DNA of 64,000 bases. Origin: Flavobacterium gilvum. Lineage in GTDB: Bacteria; Bacteroidota; Bacteroidia; Flavobacteriales; Flavobacteriaceae. The DNA lies in the NCBI RefSeq assembly GCF_001761465.1, contig NZ_CP017479.1:2480001-2544000 (forward strand). The letters are read 5' to 3'. Below the pieces are notes generated by a model that searched no databases, was not told the origin of the DNA, and saw only the letters and a list, made by a program, of their open reading frames with translations. This document shows positions 48,902 through 58,879 of the stretch, piece by piece; the first letter of the stretch is position 1, and every line of letters begins with the position of its first letter. The position numbers were made by a program, and so were the translations under genes.

Positions 48902-48918
48902 AAATCAAATATTTTTTA

Positions 48919-51900
48919 TTAAAAGCGTGTTGTAATACCTAATGAAAGACGTGAGGTAGGAGGCGTACGGGAATAGTCCATTGCCATTGCAAAAGGACCA
49001 TCCGAAGCTTTCATGGTTACATCAGGATTCTGGCCACGATAGTTTGTCCATGTGTACAAGTTGTCTGCTGTTATGTAAGCTCTCAATTCGTCCATTTTTA
49101 GCTGTTTTAGGATTTTTTGTCCAAAACTGTAGCTGAAGGTAACAGAGCGAAGACGGAGGAAAGAAGCATCTTCTACATAACGGTCAGAACCTAGCCAGTT
49201 GTAACCCGTTTGGTAAACTGCTCTTGGCATATCGGTTACGTCTCCGGGATTACGCCATCTTGCCAGAGTTGCTGTGCTTTGATTGTTATAACCGTACATA
49301 TTGGTTGTTTCCATATCTGTTCCGTTTACAATATCATAACCCACACGGTAGTTGAAATAAAGCAATAATTTGAATTGGTTATTGAAAATGATATTCGGAC
49401 CAAATCCACCATTAAATTTTGGGTTACTGTTTCCTAAATAAACCACGTCACGGCTGTCGATGTTACCGTCATGGTTAATGTCTTCATAAATCGCATCTCC
49501 AGGCTGAAACGTGTAGTCTGTATTTGGATAGTTGAAACGCATATAAACCGTTTGTCCGTTAGGACCAGTAATCACATTTCCATTGGCATCTCTTGCCAAA
49601 GTAGCATCTTTGTCTGTATAAACTCCTTTGAAACGGTAACCGTAGAAGGAACCAAAAGGATTGTCTTTTTGAAGAAAACTTTTGTATTCTCCATTACGAT
49701 CCGTATTTCCACTTTGATTTGGATAATATTCAGAAATTTCACGAATCATGTTTTCATTGCTGGCAATGTTGAAATTGAATTCTACTTTCCATTTTTGAGA
49801 TTTAAAAGGAGTTGTAAAAATCCCAACTTCCCAACCTTGATTGTCCATAGTTCCTACATTTTGGTCTACTTTGGCGTAGCCGGAAATTGTAGTTACATCA
49901 AGACCAGGAAAAAACATATTTTCGGTTCTATTACGGTATAATTCCGCATCGATGGTAAGTCTTCTTTTGAACATTGCAAGGTTAAGTCCTAGGTTTTTTC
50001 CTGTCAGTGTTTCTGGACTCAAATTGGTCAACTCTATATTTTGAGGAAAAACACCAGTCATTCCTAAATATTCTGAACCGTAGTTTGCATATTTGTTGAA
50101 ATAGGAATAGTTTTTTATGGTGTTTGGCACATTTCCTGATTTTCCATAACTGAATCTGAAACTCAATTCATCTATTGAAGTTACTTTTTGCATAAAAGGT
50201 TCTCCAGATACTCTCCAACGACCGGATACCGTAGGGAAAACTCCGTATCTGTTTTCAGAGCTGAATTTTGAATTACCGTCAGTACGTACACCAAGGTTCA
50301 ATATATAGCGATCCAGTAAACTGTATTGAGCATTTACGAAAGCTGCCACTGTTCTTGATTGCGAATTACCGGTTAATAAACTTAACTCCGTGTTTTGTGT
50401 TCTGGACGGATTTGATGGATCGGTCAGTAAAGAAGAGGCAGTGTTTGATGTTAACGCCTGATGTGTTTCAGAACGATTATCATTGGACTGCATTGACAAA
50501 AGCAATTGCAAATTGTGGTTCACACCAATATTTGGCGTATAAAAAATATTGGTTTTTGTCGATATACTGGATGCGTCAGCATCAACATCCGAAGCACGGT
50601 TAACCACCGTTTCTGTCATTGGGCGACCTGTGGCATTTTGTGGTAAAAACGCCTTGGCTTTGGAGTTGGTAAAGTCAAACTGCAAATCGAATGTAGTCCA
50701 CAATTGTTTTGGTAAGATATCCACATTTACATTGAAATGAGGTACAATTTTCTCCGTTACCTGATCATTGGTTGCGTTTTCACCCATCGCTACTGGATTG
50801 TAAGTAGTTGGGTATTTACCCTGAATGTTTTGGGCAGGAGAGAAATAGTTTGGTGTAAGTACACCCATTTCATCATATTCGAAAACCCCCATATTAGGCA
50901 TTTTACCATACGAAATACTACGCATTAAATCTTTGTCTGATGACGAAGAAAAATTATTTACGTAATTACGTTGCGTTTCCGAATGGGTGTAGGAGATATC
51001 TGTTTTGAACTTAATACGATCCGAAACGATATAATCTAGGTTCAAACGGGTACTAATCCTTTGAAATCCTGTCCCAATGGTAACTCCATTGGAATCATAA
51101 TAACCTGCAGAAGCAAAATATCTAGCTCTTTGTCCACCTCCTTGTAATGACAGGTTATGATCCATAGTATAGGCAGGCTGGGATATTTCGTCAGTCCAAT
51201 TGGTGTTGTTACTGTAGTTTTTGTAGTTATAAACATCCAATGGATCGTATTGAAATTCTTTTATGGTCTGTGTATTCAAAGGAACCCCATTTCGGTTCAT
51301 GTATTCTTCCGGAATTAATTGCGAGTATTGATCCCCGCTTAACATAGGAATGGTTTTTGGAAGTTGTGCATAGGTTCCAACAAAGGAATAATTAATTTTT
51401 GGAGCACTGATTCCCCCACGTTTGGTATTAATGGAGATAACCCCTCCAGCTGCTTTGGCACCCCACATGGCGGTTGCTGCAGCATCTTTATCAATTGTAA
51501 TGGTTTCAATATCCGATGGAGCAATATTCAATAAAGCAGCATATCCTTCTTCATCGGCAGTACCAAAATTAAAATCAGAAGGCACAGATGTTTCATAAAT
51601 CATTCCGTCAACAACGATTAATGGGGCAGATGAACCAGAGATAGAAGATGCTCCCCTGATCTTGATTTGCATTCCTGCTCCCGGATCACCACTGGTAGCA
51701 ATGATATCGACCCCAGCGATACGTCCCTGTAATTGCTCATCAATAGATGCTGCTTGTGAATTTGCCAAATCAGCTGCTTTTATCGTAACTGAACTCGTTG
51801 TTTTATTTCTTTCTTCGATGTTCAATAAACCACTTTCCGGTTTTTTTGCAGCAGATTTCACGACAATCTCTTTCAAATCTTCCACAGTTGATACTAGGGA

Positions 51901-52218
51901 AACTTTGACAGATGCTCTTCCGTTAATTGGAACTACTTTGGATTTGTATCCAATGTTTGAAATAAGTAATTTATTGTTTGGGTTTTTGAAGTGAATGGCA
52001 AAATTCCCATCAACATCGGTCATTGCACCGGTTATGGTACGATTCTCTGCATCTTGTTCGATAACTGTGGCACCTGGAATAGGCAGATTATCGGCAGCAT
52101 CGACTACCTGACCACGCACTACGGTTGCTTTTGACTCTTGTGCCCAAGATGGTAGTGCTGTCAAGAGAATCAAGGCAAATGAAAAACAGTAAAGTATATT
52201 GGTTATTTTTAGTCTCAT
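48919..52218 (-). CDS. SusC-family TonB-dependent outer-membrane transporter (proximal pair)
   Basis: The ATG at 52218 (MRLKITNILYCFSFA) gives a signal peptide ending in PSWAQ and 1099 residues; an ATG 10 codons earlier would overlap the previous gene. A carboxypeptidase-regulatory-like domain (VRGQVVDAADNLPIPGATV) precedes the plug (DEQLQGRIAGVDIIATSGDPG, IDKDAAATAMWGAKAAGGVI) and a full barrel ending SRLSLGITTRF. Start and the preceding stop are separated by a single base, indicating tight co-translation with the first FAS1 protein. Confidence 0.95.
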   Translation of the reverse strand: MRLKITNILYCFSFALILLTALPSWAQESKATVVRGQVVDAADNLPIPGATVIEQDAENRTITGAMTDVDGNFAIHFKNPNNKLLISNIGYKSKVVPINGRASVKVSLVSTVEDLKEIVVKSAAKKPESGLLNIEERNKTTSSVTIKAADLANSQAASIDEQLQGRIAGVDIIATSGDPGAGMQIKIRGASSISGSSAPLIVVDGMIYETSVPSDFNFGTADEEGYAALLNIAPSDIETITIDKDAAATAMWGAKAAGGVISINTKRGGISAPKINYSFVGTYAQLPKTIPMLSGDQYSQLIPEEYMNRNGVPLNTQTIKEFQYDPLDVYNYKNYSNNTNWTDEISQPAYTMDHNLSLQGGGQRARYFASAGYYDSNGVTIGTGFQRISTRLNLDYIVSDRIKFKTDISYTHSETQRNYVNNFSSSSDKDLMRSISYGKMPNMGVFEYDEMGVLTPNYFSPAQNIQGKYPTTYNPVAMGENATNDQVTEKIVPHFNVNVDILPKQLWTTFDLQFDFTNSKAKAFLPQNATGRPMTETVVNRASDVDADASSISTKTNIFYTPNIGVNHNLQLLLSMQSNDNRSETHQALTSNTASSLLTDPSNPSRTQNTELSLLTGNSQSRTVAAFVNAQYSLLDRYILNLGVRTDGNSKFSSENRYGVFPTVSGRWRVSGEPFMQKVTSIDELSFRFSYGKSGNVPNTIKNYSYFNKYANYGSEYLGMTGVFPQNIELTNLSPETLTGKNLGLNLAMFKRRLTIDAELYRNRTENMFFPGLDVTTISGYAKVDQNVGTMDNQGWEVGIFTTPFKSQKWKVEFNFNIASNENMIREISEYYPNQSGNTDRNGEYKSFLQKDNPFGSFYGYRFKGVYTDKDATLARDANGNVITGPNGQTVYMRFNYPNTDYTFQPGDAIYEDINHDGNIDSRDVVYLGNSNPKFNGGFGPNIIFNNQFKLLLYFNYRVGYDIVNGTDMETTNMYGYNNQSTATLARWRNPGDVTDMPRAVYQTGYNWLGSDRYVEDASFLRLRSVTFSYSFGQKILKQLKMDELRAYITADNLYTWTNYRGQNPDVTMKASDGPFAMAMDYSRTPPTSRLSLGITTRF

Positions 52219-52219
52219 T

Positions 52220-54487
52220 TTATTCTTTGTATAAAAGGTAGTTGTCAACTATGTGAATTAAAGATCTGTCGGCTAGATTGTTACTGGAAGCTGGTATGAA
52301 ATTAGCAGTTCTGTTTACAGGTGGTGTTGTTGATGTTCCTTTATTGTTATCCGTGAATGATAATGTGCCAGGGACACTCGAAACTGTAATGTATGTCTTT
52401 TCACTAAGTTTATCTCTATGTAATGTTTCAACCAGTCCTGTTGTAAGTCCATCGTTTGAAGCAGTCTGTAATGCCAAAATATGATAGCGGATAAATTCGG
52501 TGATTAATTCCTTGTCCTGTGGGAGAGTCGGGTTGTAATTAGGCACACCGGTTGCGGGTGTTCCAGGAAGTACTCCGTTTTTTACCGCCTGGGTAATTGC
52601 CGCATTACTTGGGATGATAAAAGTGTAGAAACTCCCTACATCAACCCCTTGAATTTTTCCAGTAGTTACATCGAACAAAGCAGAATTAAGAAGGTAATTA
52701 TAAAAGAAGGAGGAATTGGAGCCGGTTGCCGTTCCCAAACGTTTTATTTTCAGTCCGGCATATTCTTCACTGTAATTAAGAATACCATTTATGTAATAAG
52801 TTCTTCCGTTTTGTTTGTCTTCGTAGCCAAGAATTGAAACCGTATTTCCTGCAACTTCATTTCCTGCTGCAAAAACTTTGTTGTTGCTCCATTTTATATA
52901 TTCTCCCGGAATGATATTATCACCGGAACGAATGATTCCAGAGCCAGATAAATTATTTAGTTCTCCGTTAGGAGTTGGTATTATTCCGTTATAAAGAACA
53001 CGTAATAAACGGAATCTGGATGGACCATTAGCTTCAACCAGTCCGGTTGTTGGGTTGGTATATTTCCATTCAGAACGATTGATGTCATAATCAAATCCCA
53101 GTCCTCTCAATACAGCATCGGATGGAAGAAACAATGTATATTTTTGATCTATGTTGCTGATCATTTGCTTAAAACCAGATCCATCATTAAATAAACGTGT
53201 GGCCAAAGTAAATTTTGGATCAAGATAAGCCGAGGTATAAACGCTGAAAAATAAATCAGATGCCTGTACTTTGTTGGTACCGTAAAAGAAACCGTTACTC
53301 AACACTTTGGCTTCTTTTATATCAGTGCTCATATTGAATCGGACATCTTCATCAAGGGCATTATTACTCGTGGCTACTTTAGATGGCCATACTGTATTGG
53401 CTACCACATGAGCTTTGAATAAATCTTGAAAAACATATTTAGGAAGTTTATCAAGTGATGGATAATTTTTTAGCAAAACAGTATTAATAAATGCCTGAAA
53501 CGATGCATTATCTGGAACAAACATGGTATATGCACCATTTTGCCCATCATTATCAGAATCTTTTAAAAAGTTTTCATTGTTGGGTGAAAATGGTAAAGCA
53601 GGATCCCAAACTTTAACAGAAACATTATCTGATTTACCTGTATAATTATGGTAAGTATTGGTCGCATCTTGGTTGAAAACATAAGTAACCAGGTTCTTTT
53701 CCATCACATCATGGAAAAGGCTGTATTGACTATTTTGCTCAAGATATTGGTCTAGATTAACCAAAGGAAGTGAAACTTGGGTAACCTCATGAATGATACC
53801 GTTTTCGGCAATAATATTGGCTTCCTTTATAGTGCCATCCAATACATTTGAGCCGGTATATTGTTTGTTTGGATAGAAAAAATTATAGTCATAAGCACTT
53901 AATTTTTGTGCAGCAAAATAATCTTTTTCAAAATAGGTGATGTATTTATTATTACTGTCTCCAGTAACAAAATAGTTGATTCCTGTCCCTGCACGATTAT
54001 TTCGGTTGGAATCAACAGTAACTGTTGCTTTCCCATCGATTGTCTTAGTTATGAATCCGTCATAAAAAGCAGTTCTCCTTCTATATGCATTATCAGGTAC
54101 CCATCCCAAAGCTGACTGGTAGTCTGCAAGTTGGTCCTCACGAAATGCATTGTAGACAAGCGCATATCTCACAATTTTTCCAGCTGTTTCTGCATCAACT
54201 TTACTTACATCAGAAAATCCTTTTTCCTGGAAAAATTTTGTAAACGCTTCATCATTGGGCGCCATCATGGTCCAATACCCAGATTTACTCAAAATGTCTT
54301 TGTAGCCTGCTTTGTCAATTAGAGCCGTTAGGTTTTTGAAATTGCCTCTTGCCTCTAATTGCTGGAAAATAGGATCTTCCAAATTTTCAGGACGGCCATA
54401 GTATTCATCAAATGTGTCTTTACTGCAACTGGATAAAAGTGCCAGGAACGAAAAAACAAATAAATAGCGGTGTAATTTTTTCTTCAT
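52220..54487 (-). CDS. Four-domain FAS1 (fasciclin) lipoprotein, first gene of the SusCD operon
   Basis: The 755-residue lipoprotein (lipobox C21 in LALLSSCSKDTFDE) has four FAS1-like modules. They are marked by WTMMAPNDEAF, YTMFVPDNASF, YTLFLPSDAVL and YTFIIPSNAAI, each followed by an NGIIHEV- or LIHIVDNYL-type end strand where recognisable. FAS1 modules are usually adhesion or ligand-binding units. Being first in the operon and one base from SusC suggests stoichiometric production with the transporter. No enzyme motif is visible. Confidence 0.85.
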   Translation of the reverse strand: MKKKLHRYLFVFSFLALLSSCSKDTFDEYYGRPENLEDPIFQQLEARGNFKNLTALIDKAGYKDILSKSGYWTMMAPNDEAFTKFFQEKGFSDVSKVDAETAGKIVRYALVYNAFREDQLADYQSALGWVPDNAYRRRTAFYDGFITKTIDGKATVTVDSNRNNRAGTGINYFVTGDSNNKYITYFEKDYFAAQKLSAYDYNFFYPNKQYTGSNVLDGTIKEANIIAENGIIHEVTQVSLPLVNLDQYLEQNSQYSLFHDVMEKNLVTYVFNQDATNTYHNYTGKSDNVSVKVWDPALPFSPNNENFLKDSDNDGQNGAYTMFVPDNASFQAFINTVLLKNYPSLDKLPKYVFQDLFKAHVVANTVWPSKVATSNNALDEDVRFNMSTDIKEAKVLSNGFFYGTNKVQASDLFFSVYTSAYLDPKFTLATRLFNDGSGFKQMISNIDQKYTLFLPSDAVLRGLGFDYDINRSEWKYTNPTTGLVEANGPSRFRLLRVLYNGIIPTPNGELNNLSGSGIIRSGDNIIPGEYIKWSNNKVFAAGNEVAGNTVSILGYEDKQNGRTYYINGILNYSEEYAGLKIKRLGTATGSNSSFFYNYLLNSALFDVTTGKIQGVDVGSFYTFIIPSNAAITQAVKNGVLPGTPATGVPNYNPTLPQDKELITEFIRYHILALQTASNDGLTTGLVETLHRDKLSEKTYITVSSVPGTLSFTDNNKGTSTTPPVNRTANFIPASSNNLADRSLIHIVDNYLLYKE

Positions 54488-55034
54488 TGATTGCTTAACT
54501 AATTAAAATTGGGAACAAAATATTTATACTTTTTTTAACTCTTATTTAACCTTAATTAATGAATAATTAACTTTTTCAAACCTATAAGTTTTCAATCCTA
54601 CTTCTATCCTGCAGTATCCTGTGAAATTTTATTTTTTTTATGATGTGTTTAAAAAAAAGCCTAATTTAATGTAGATATCGTATTTAAATTATGATATTTT
54701 TTAAATGTAGAAACCTTGATATTACTGCTTTTAGGTCAATTTGATTTCTTTTTTATGGAGTTAAACTGCACTAATTATTTGTTAATAATTATTTTAGTAA
54801 ACTTTTGAGATTTATGTAAAAATGCAAATTAAGGAGTGTCTCAATGAATGAGTAAAAAAGTAAAATATTGATTTTTTGGTAAGATTTTTTTCATGATTAA
54901 ATAAAAAAAATAATCATCGAATAAAATAGTATTGTAAAAAGAACACTTATAAATGATTTTTCTCATCATAATTTAAATATTAATATAATTTTACGCCAGA
55001 CTTCCAAAAGCGGTTTTATTTTATTTAAAAAAGG
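54488..55034. promoter_or_regulatory. Divergent regulatory region of the SusCD operon and its sensor gene
   Basis: The 547 bp between divergent genes are AT-rich and carry no ORF. On the minus strand TAGGTTTG (54577-54584) matches the -7 consensus TAnnTTTG and would give an 85-nt leader for the operon. The operator for the AraC domain of the divergent regulator should lie here, but no clear repeat could be fixed by eye. Confidence 0.45.
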
Positions 55035-58000
55035 ATGTACAAAAAAGGGTTTATTTTAATTTATTTTCTGCTAGGCAATTTGTTTGGATTCAATTGTTTT
55101 GGTCAGGAGCTTTTTTTCGAAAAAATTTCGGGACAAGATATTGATCCCAGTACCTCTATTCATGGAATTGCCAAAGACTCAATAGGATATATTTGGTTCG
55201 GAAGCTGGAATGGCGCTTATAGATACGATGGCAAAACATTCAATTATTATTATCATAATCCCACAGATACAGGTTCATTACCTAATAACAGAATTCGAAA
55301 TATTGTTTCAGACAATAAGTTAGGACTCTGGTTTTTGACATTCGATCATAAGTATGCACGATTTAATTATCAGCTCAATACTTTTCGGGTTATTGATGTA
55401 AAAGTTGTTCCAAAAAACATCGTGTCTCGCTTGAACAGTGATTCTAATACTCTAAATAAAAATAAAGTCATTAGCGGAAAAAGTTATTTTCTGACTTCCC
55501 ATCAGTTTACCCAATTGGATATTAATTCTGGAAAAAAAATTCAATATACTGCCAATATAAGCCAACCTGGAAGTTTGTTTGATGATTATATCACGACCTA
55601 TTTTATAGACGACGAAAGTATAATTTGGCTAGGTACAAGGAGTGGCGATATTTATAAAGCGAATTTAAACCGTAATCCATTTGAGCTGAATTATAGTTAT
55701 ATTTCCAAAGCTGGAAAAACAAAATTAGCCAGTGTTAGGGCTGTTCTGAAAGGCGAAAATGAGATTTGGCTGGGAACAGATGAAGGCGTTCTTATCTATA
55801 ATGATGACGGTGTAAATTACAATCATCCTTTTTATCATTCGAAAAGTAAAATTAATCAGGTGCGTACGTTGTTTAAGGACAATTTAGGCGGCATCTGGAT
55901 TGGCGGCGTTAATGGTTTGGAATATTACAACCCAAGAACCAACCAAAAGAAAACAATTATCGACAAAGAATTGTACCCAAAAATGGAAACTTTGTCGGTG
56001 TTTGCAATGGAATCTTATGGGAATAATTTTGTGTGGGTCGGTTTATATAACGGAATTGCCCGAATTAATTTGGTAAATAACAGCATTGTGTTTTATGATT
56101 TGGCCAAGGAAATCAAGAATCACAGCGTTATGGATATTTTGGCTATTGAAAAAAACAAACTTTGGCTAGCAACCGAAGGTAATGGGCTAATTCAATTGAA
56201 AATAAATAAGCAGTTGGATGTCGTTAGTGATGCAACATTTGCAACTTTTCGCGCGGGTTCTGTTCTAAATAAAAAAATTTCGGGAAGCATTATTTATGCG
56301 CTTTTCAAAGACAAAACCAATATGGTTTGGGTGGGAAGCAGTGAAGGTTTGTATAAAATAAAAACGAATTCGAATGCGATGCTAGCAGAAAGTGTTCCGT
56401 TGCAATCTGAAATGCCAAACGCTTATATTTCTGCCATTATCGATGATAATGAAGGAAATATTTGGGTGGCTCATAAAGAAGGGATTGCTAAGATTAATGG
56501 ACGTTCGGGTGAAATTTCCAATTACCAGAAAAAAGATCAGTACAGTTCATGGCGTTTTCTGGAAAGGGCACTTTATAAAGATCCAAAGGACAATACAATT
56601 TATTTTGGTGCCAAAAATGGTTATGTAGCTTTTAATCCGAAGAATATTAAAACAATTTCAAAATCGGATAAACTGATTTTGAAATCTTTGTATTTGTCCA
56701 ATCAGGAGGTTGTCCCGATGGATACTGTTTTTGGGAAACCCATTTTGACCAAAATTTTGTCCCAAACCAAATCCATAGACCTAGATTATGAAAACCGAAG
56801 TTTTACCATCGAGTTGGCTTCTTTCAATTATCGCGATTCTCGTAAGGAAGTGTATGAATATCTGTTGGAAGGTTACGAAGATAATTGGATTAAAACCACG
56901 AGCAACAAGATTTCGTTTAACAAAGTTCCTCCGGGCGATTACACTTTCAGGGTGCGGGTGGTTTCAAATTCCGACAAAGTTCTTGCGGTGGAACTTAAAA
57001 TTAGTATTGGTGCGCCTTGGTATGGAAGCTGGTGGTTTCGAACTATATTTTTGATTCTGATAGTAGGAGCGGTGTATTGGGTTTTCAGGGAAATTTTATA
57101 CCGTGACCGTTTGAAAAATGAAATCGAACAAGAACGCCTGAATGCCGAAAGACGTGAGGTTTTGAACAGGGAAAAAATCGAATTTTTCACCAATATTTCA
57201 CACGATTTAAAAACGCCACTTACGTTGATTTCGGATCCTCTAAAACGCCTTCAGGAGAACAAAGTAGCCCCCGAAGATAAAGCACTTTATTTTTCGATGA
57301 TTGACAGAAATATTAAGAATTTAACGAAGTTGATTCACCAGATATTGGATTTCCGAAAATCAGAAACTGGTAAATTAAAATTGAATCTGAGTTCCCGTGA
57401 TTTTAACGCTTTCGCAAAAGAGTGTTACGCCACGTTTGAATTTATAGCCGAAAAGCGAAATATCAAATTTAATCTTCAGATGCCTGAGGAACAATTGTAT
57501 TGTAATCTTGATTTTGAAAAAGCGGAACAAGTTATCGTTAACTTATTATCTAATGCTTTTCAATACACCCCTGATGGCGGAAAAATTATGTTTTCTGTAG
57601 GGCTGAATGAAGAAAAATCAGCGATTGAAATTATAGTTGAAGACAATGGAGTAGGGATAGAAGCGCCAGAACTGGAAAAAATATTTGAACCGTTCAATAC
57701 CGTTGGGCCAAGTCCGTTTTACGGATATTCATCGGGAATAGGATTGTCGTTGACACGAAATCTTATCACTTTTTTGAAGGGGACAATTTCAATTGAAAGT
57801 ACTCCTAATAAAGGAACCAAAGCTTCAATCGATTTGCCTTATCAGATGGCTGAAGTTGAGACTGTTTTCCCGATTGGAGTAACTATAATTCCTTTGAAAA
57901 ATGAAGATAAAAAAGAGGAAATGGAGGATTTTGGTCAGATAAATTCTGAAAAAATAAAACCTACTTTACTTATTGTTGAAGACAATACAGATGTTCAAAT

Positions 58001-58703
58001 GTATTTGCGAAAAGAATTAGACAAGCATTACTTTTTGATACAAGAATTTGATGGAAAACAAGGACTTGAATCTGCCATAAAACACATTCCGGATATTATA
58101 GTTTCCGATATTATGATGCCGGAAATGGAGGGAACACTTTTGGGTAAAGAGCTAAAAAACAATGTGAATACGTCACATATTCCTTTGATTTTTTTGACAG
58201 CAAAAAGTTCCGATTCCGATCAAATAGAAGGTTACAATCTGGGCGCCGAAGCCTATGTCATGAAGCCGTTTAATGTGGATGTTTTGAACGCCCAAATCAA
58301 AAGTGTTCTTGAAAACAGAAAACTATTGCAAAGCCGATTAGCGGGAATAAAAGAAATTCAGCAGTTGCAACAGGAAATTCCTGATTCGGACAATCAATTT
58401 CTTCAAAAAGTGATTGAAAAAATCAGACTCCACATCGAAGACCCCGAATTTAATTCTGAAGAATTGGCAAAGGTTTTAGACATTAGCCAAAGACAATTGT
58501 ACCGTAAATTAAAAGCGATAAGTGGCAATACAGTTCATGAATTCATCATCAAAGTCAAGATGAATCAAGCCGAGGAATTGTTAAAAAACTCAGATCTTAA
58601 CGTATCCCAAATCGCATATCAACTTGGTTTTTCTGAACCATCGAATTTCTCACGGACTTTTTCTAAGTATTTTGGTTGTAGTCCTTCGCAGTTTGTGAGG
58701 TAA
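55035..58703 (+). CDS. Hybrid two-component system sensor/regulator (HTCS)
   Basis: The 1222-residue protein joins all parts of a phosphorelay. A signal peptide (1-23) leads to a periplasmic two-bladed-propeller sensor with repeated IWLGT/IWVG motifs (about 25-560) and a Y_Y_Y domain, then a membrane span (about 667-684). The kinase part has H723 in NISHDLKTPLTLI and an ATPase with NLLSNAFQYTPDGG. A receiver with D1025 (IIVSDIMMPEMEG) and an AraC helix-turn-helix end (ELAKVLDISQRQLYRKLKAI ... GCSPSQF) follow. Such regulators usually bind a carbohydrate breakdown product and switch on the neighbouring SusCD operon. Confidence 0.95.
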   Translation: MYKKGFILIYFLLGNLFGFNCFGQELFFEKISGQDIDPSTSIHGIAKDSIGYIWFGSWNGAYRYDGKTFNYYYHNPTDTGSLPNNRIRNIVSDNKLGLWFLTFDHKYARFNYQLNTFRVIDVKVVPKNIVSRLNSDSNTLNKNKVISGKSYFLTSHQFTQLDINSGKKIQYTANISQPGSLFDDYITTYFIDDESIIWLGTRSGDIYKANLNRNPFELNYSYISKAGKTKLASVRAVLKGENEIWLGTDEGVLIYNDDGVNYNHPFYHSKSKINQVRTLFKDNLGGIWIGGVNGLEYYNPRTNQKKTIIDKELYPKMETLSVFAMESYGNNFVWVGLYNGIARINLVNNSIVFYDLAKEIKNHSVMDILAIEKNKLWLATEGNGLIQLKINKQLDVVSDATFATFRAGSVLNKKISGSIIYALFKDKTNMVWVGSSEGLYKIKTNSNAMLAESVPLQSEMPNAYISAIIDDNEGNIWVAHKEGIAKINGRSGEISNYQKKDQYSSWRFLERALYKDPKDNTIYFGAKNGYVAFNPKNIKTISKSDKLILKSLYLSNQEVVPMDTVFGKPILTKILSQTKSIDLDYENRSFTIELASFNYRDSRKEVYEYLLEGYEDNWIKTTSNKISFNKVPPGDYTFRVRVVSNSDKVLAVELKISIGAPWYGSWWFRTIFLILIVGAVYWVFREILYRDRLKNEIEQERLNAERREVLNREKIEFFTNISHDLKTPLTLISDPLKRLQENKVAPEDKALYFSMIDRNIKNLTKLIHQILDFRKSETGKLKLNLSSRDFNAFAKECYATFEFIAEKRNIKFNLQMPEEQLYCNLDFEKAEQVIVNLLSNAFQYTPDGGKIMFSVGLNEEKSAIEIIVEDNGVGIEAPELEKIFEPFNTVGPSPFYGYSSGIGLSLTRNLITFLKGTISIESTPNKGTKASIDLPYQMAEVETVFPIGVTIIPLKNEDKKEEMEDFGQINSEKIKPTLLIVEDNTDVQMYLRKELDKHYFLIQEFDGKQGLESAIKHIPDIIVSDIMMPEMEGTLLGKELKNNVNTSHIPLIFLTAKSSDSDQIEGYNLGAEAYVMKPFNVDVLNAQIKSVLENRKLLQSRLAGIKEIQQLQQEIPDSDNQFLQKVIEKIRLHIEDPEFNSEELAKVLDISQRQLYRKLKAISGNTVHEFIIKVKMNQAEELLKNSDLNVSQIAYQLGFSEPSNFSRTFSKYFGCSPSQFVR

Positions 58704-58879
58704 TTTTTTGTTTGTTACCAAAAAATAGGATTGGTAATTTGTGCTAAAAATATTATTTATATATTTGAGAAAAATCTGCTACTCAATAGAGACAATCATT
58801 CCGTTTTGGGTGTATTGTAGCTACTTTATAGCGAGTATATGTAAGTTGGTGGCAAGTGTAACCGAGCAAACAGGCATGG

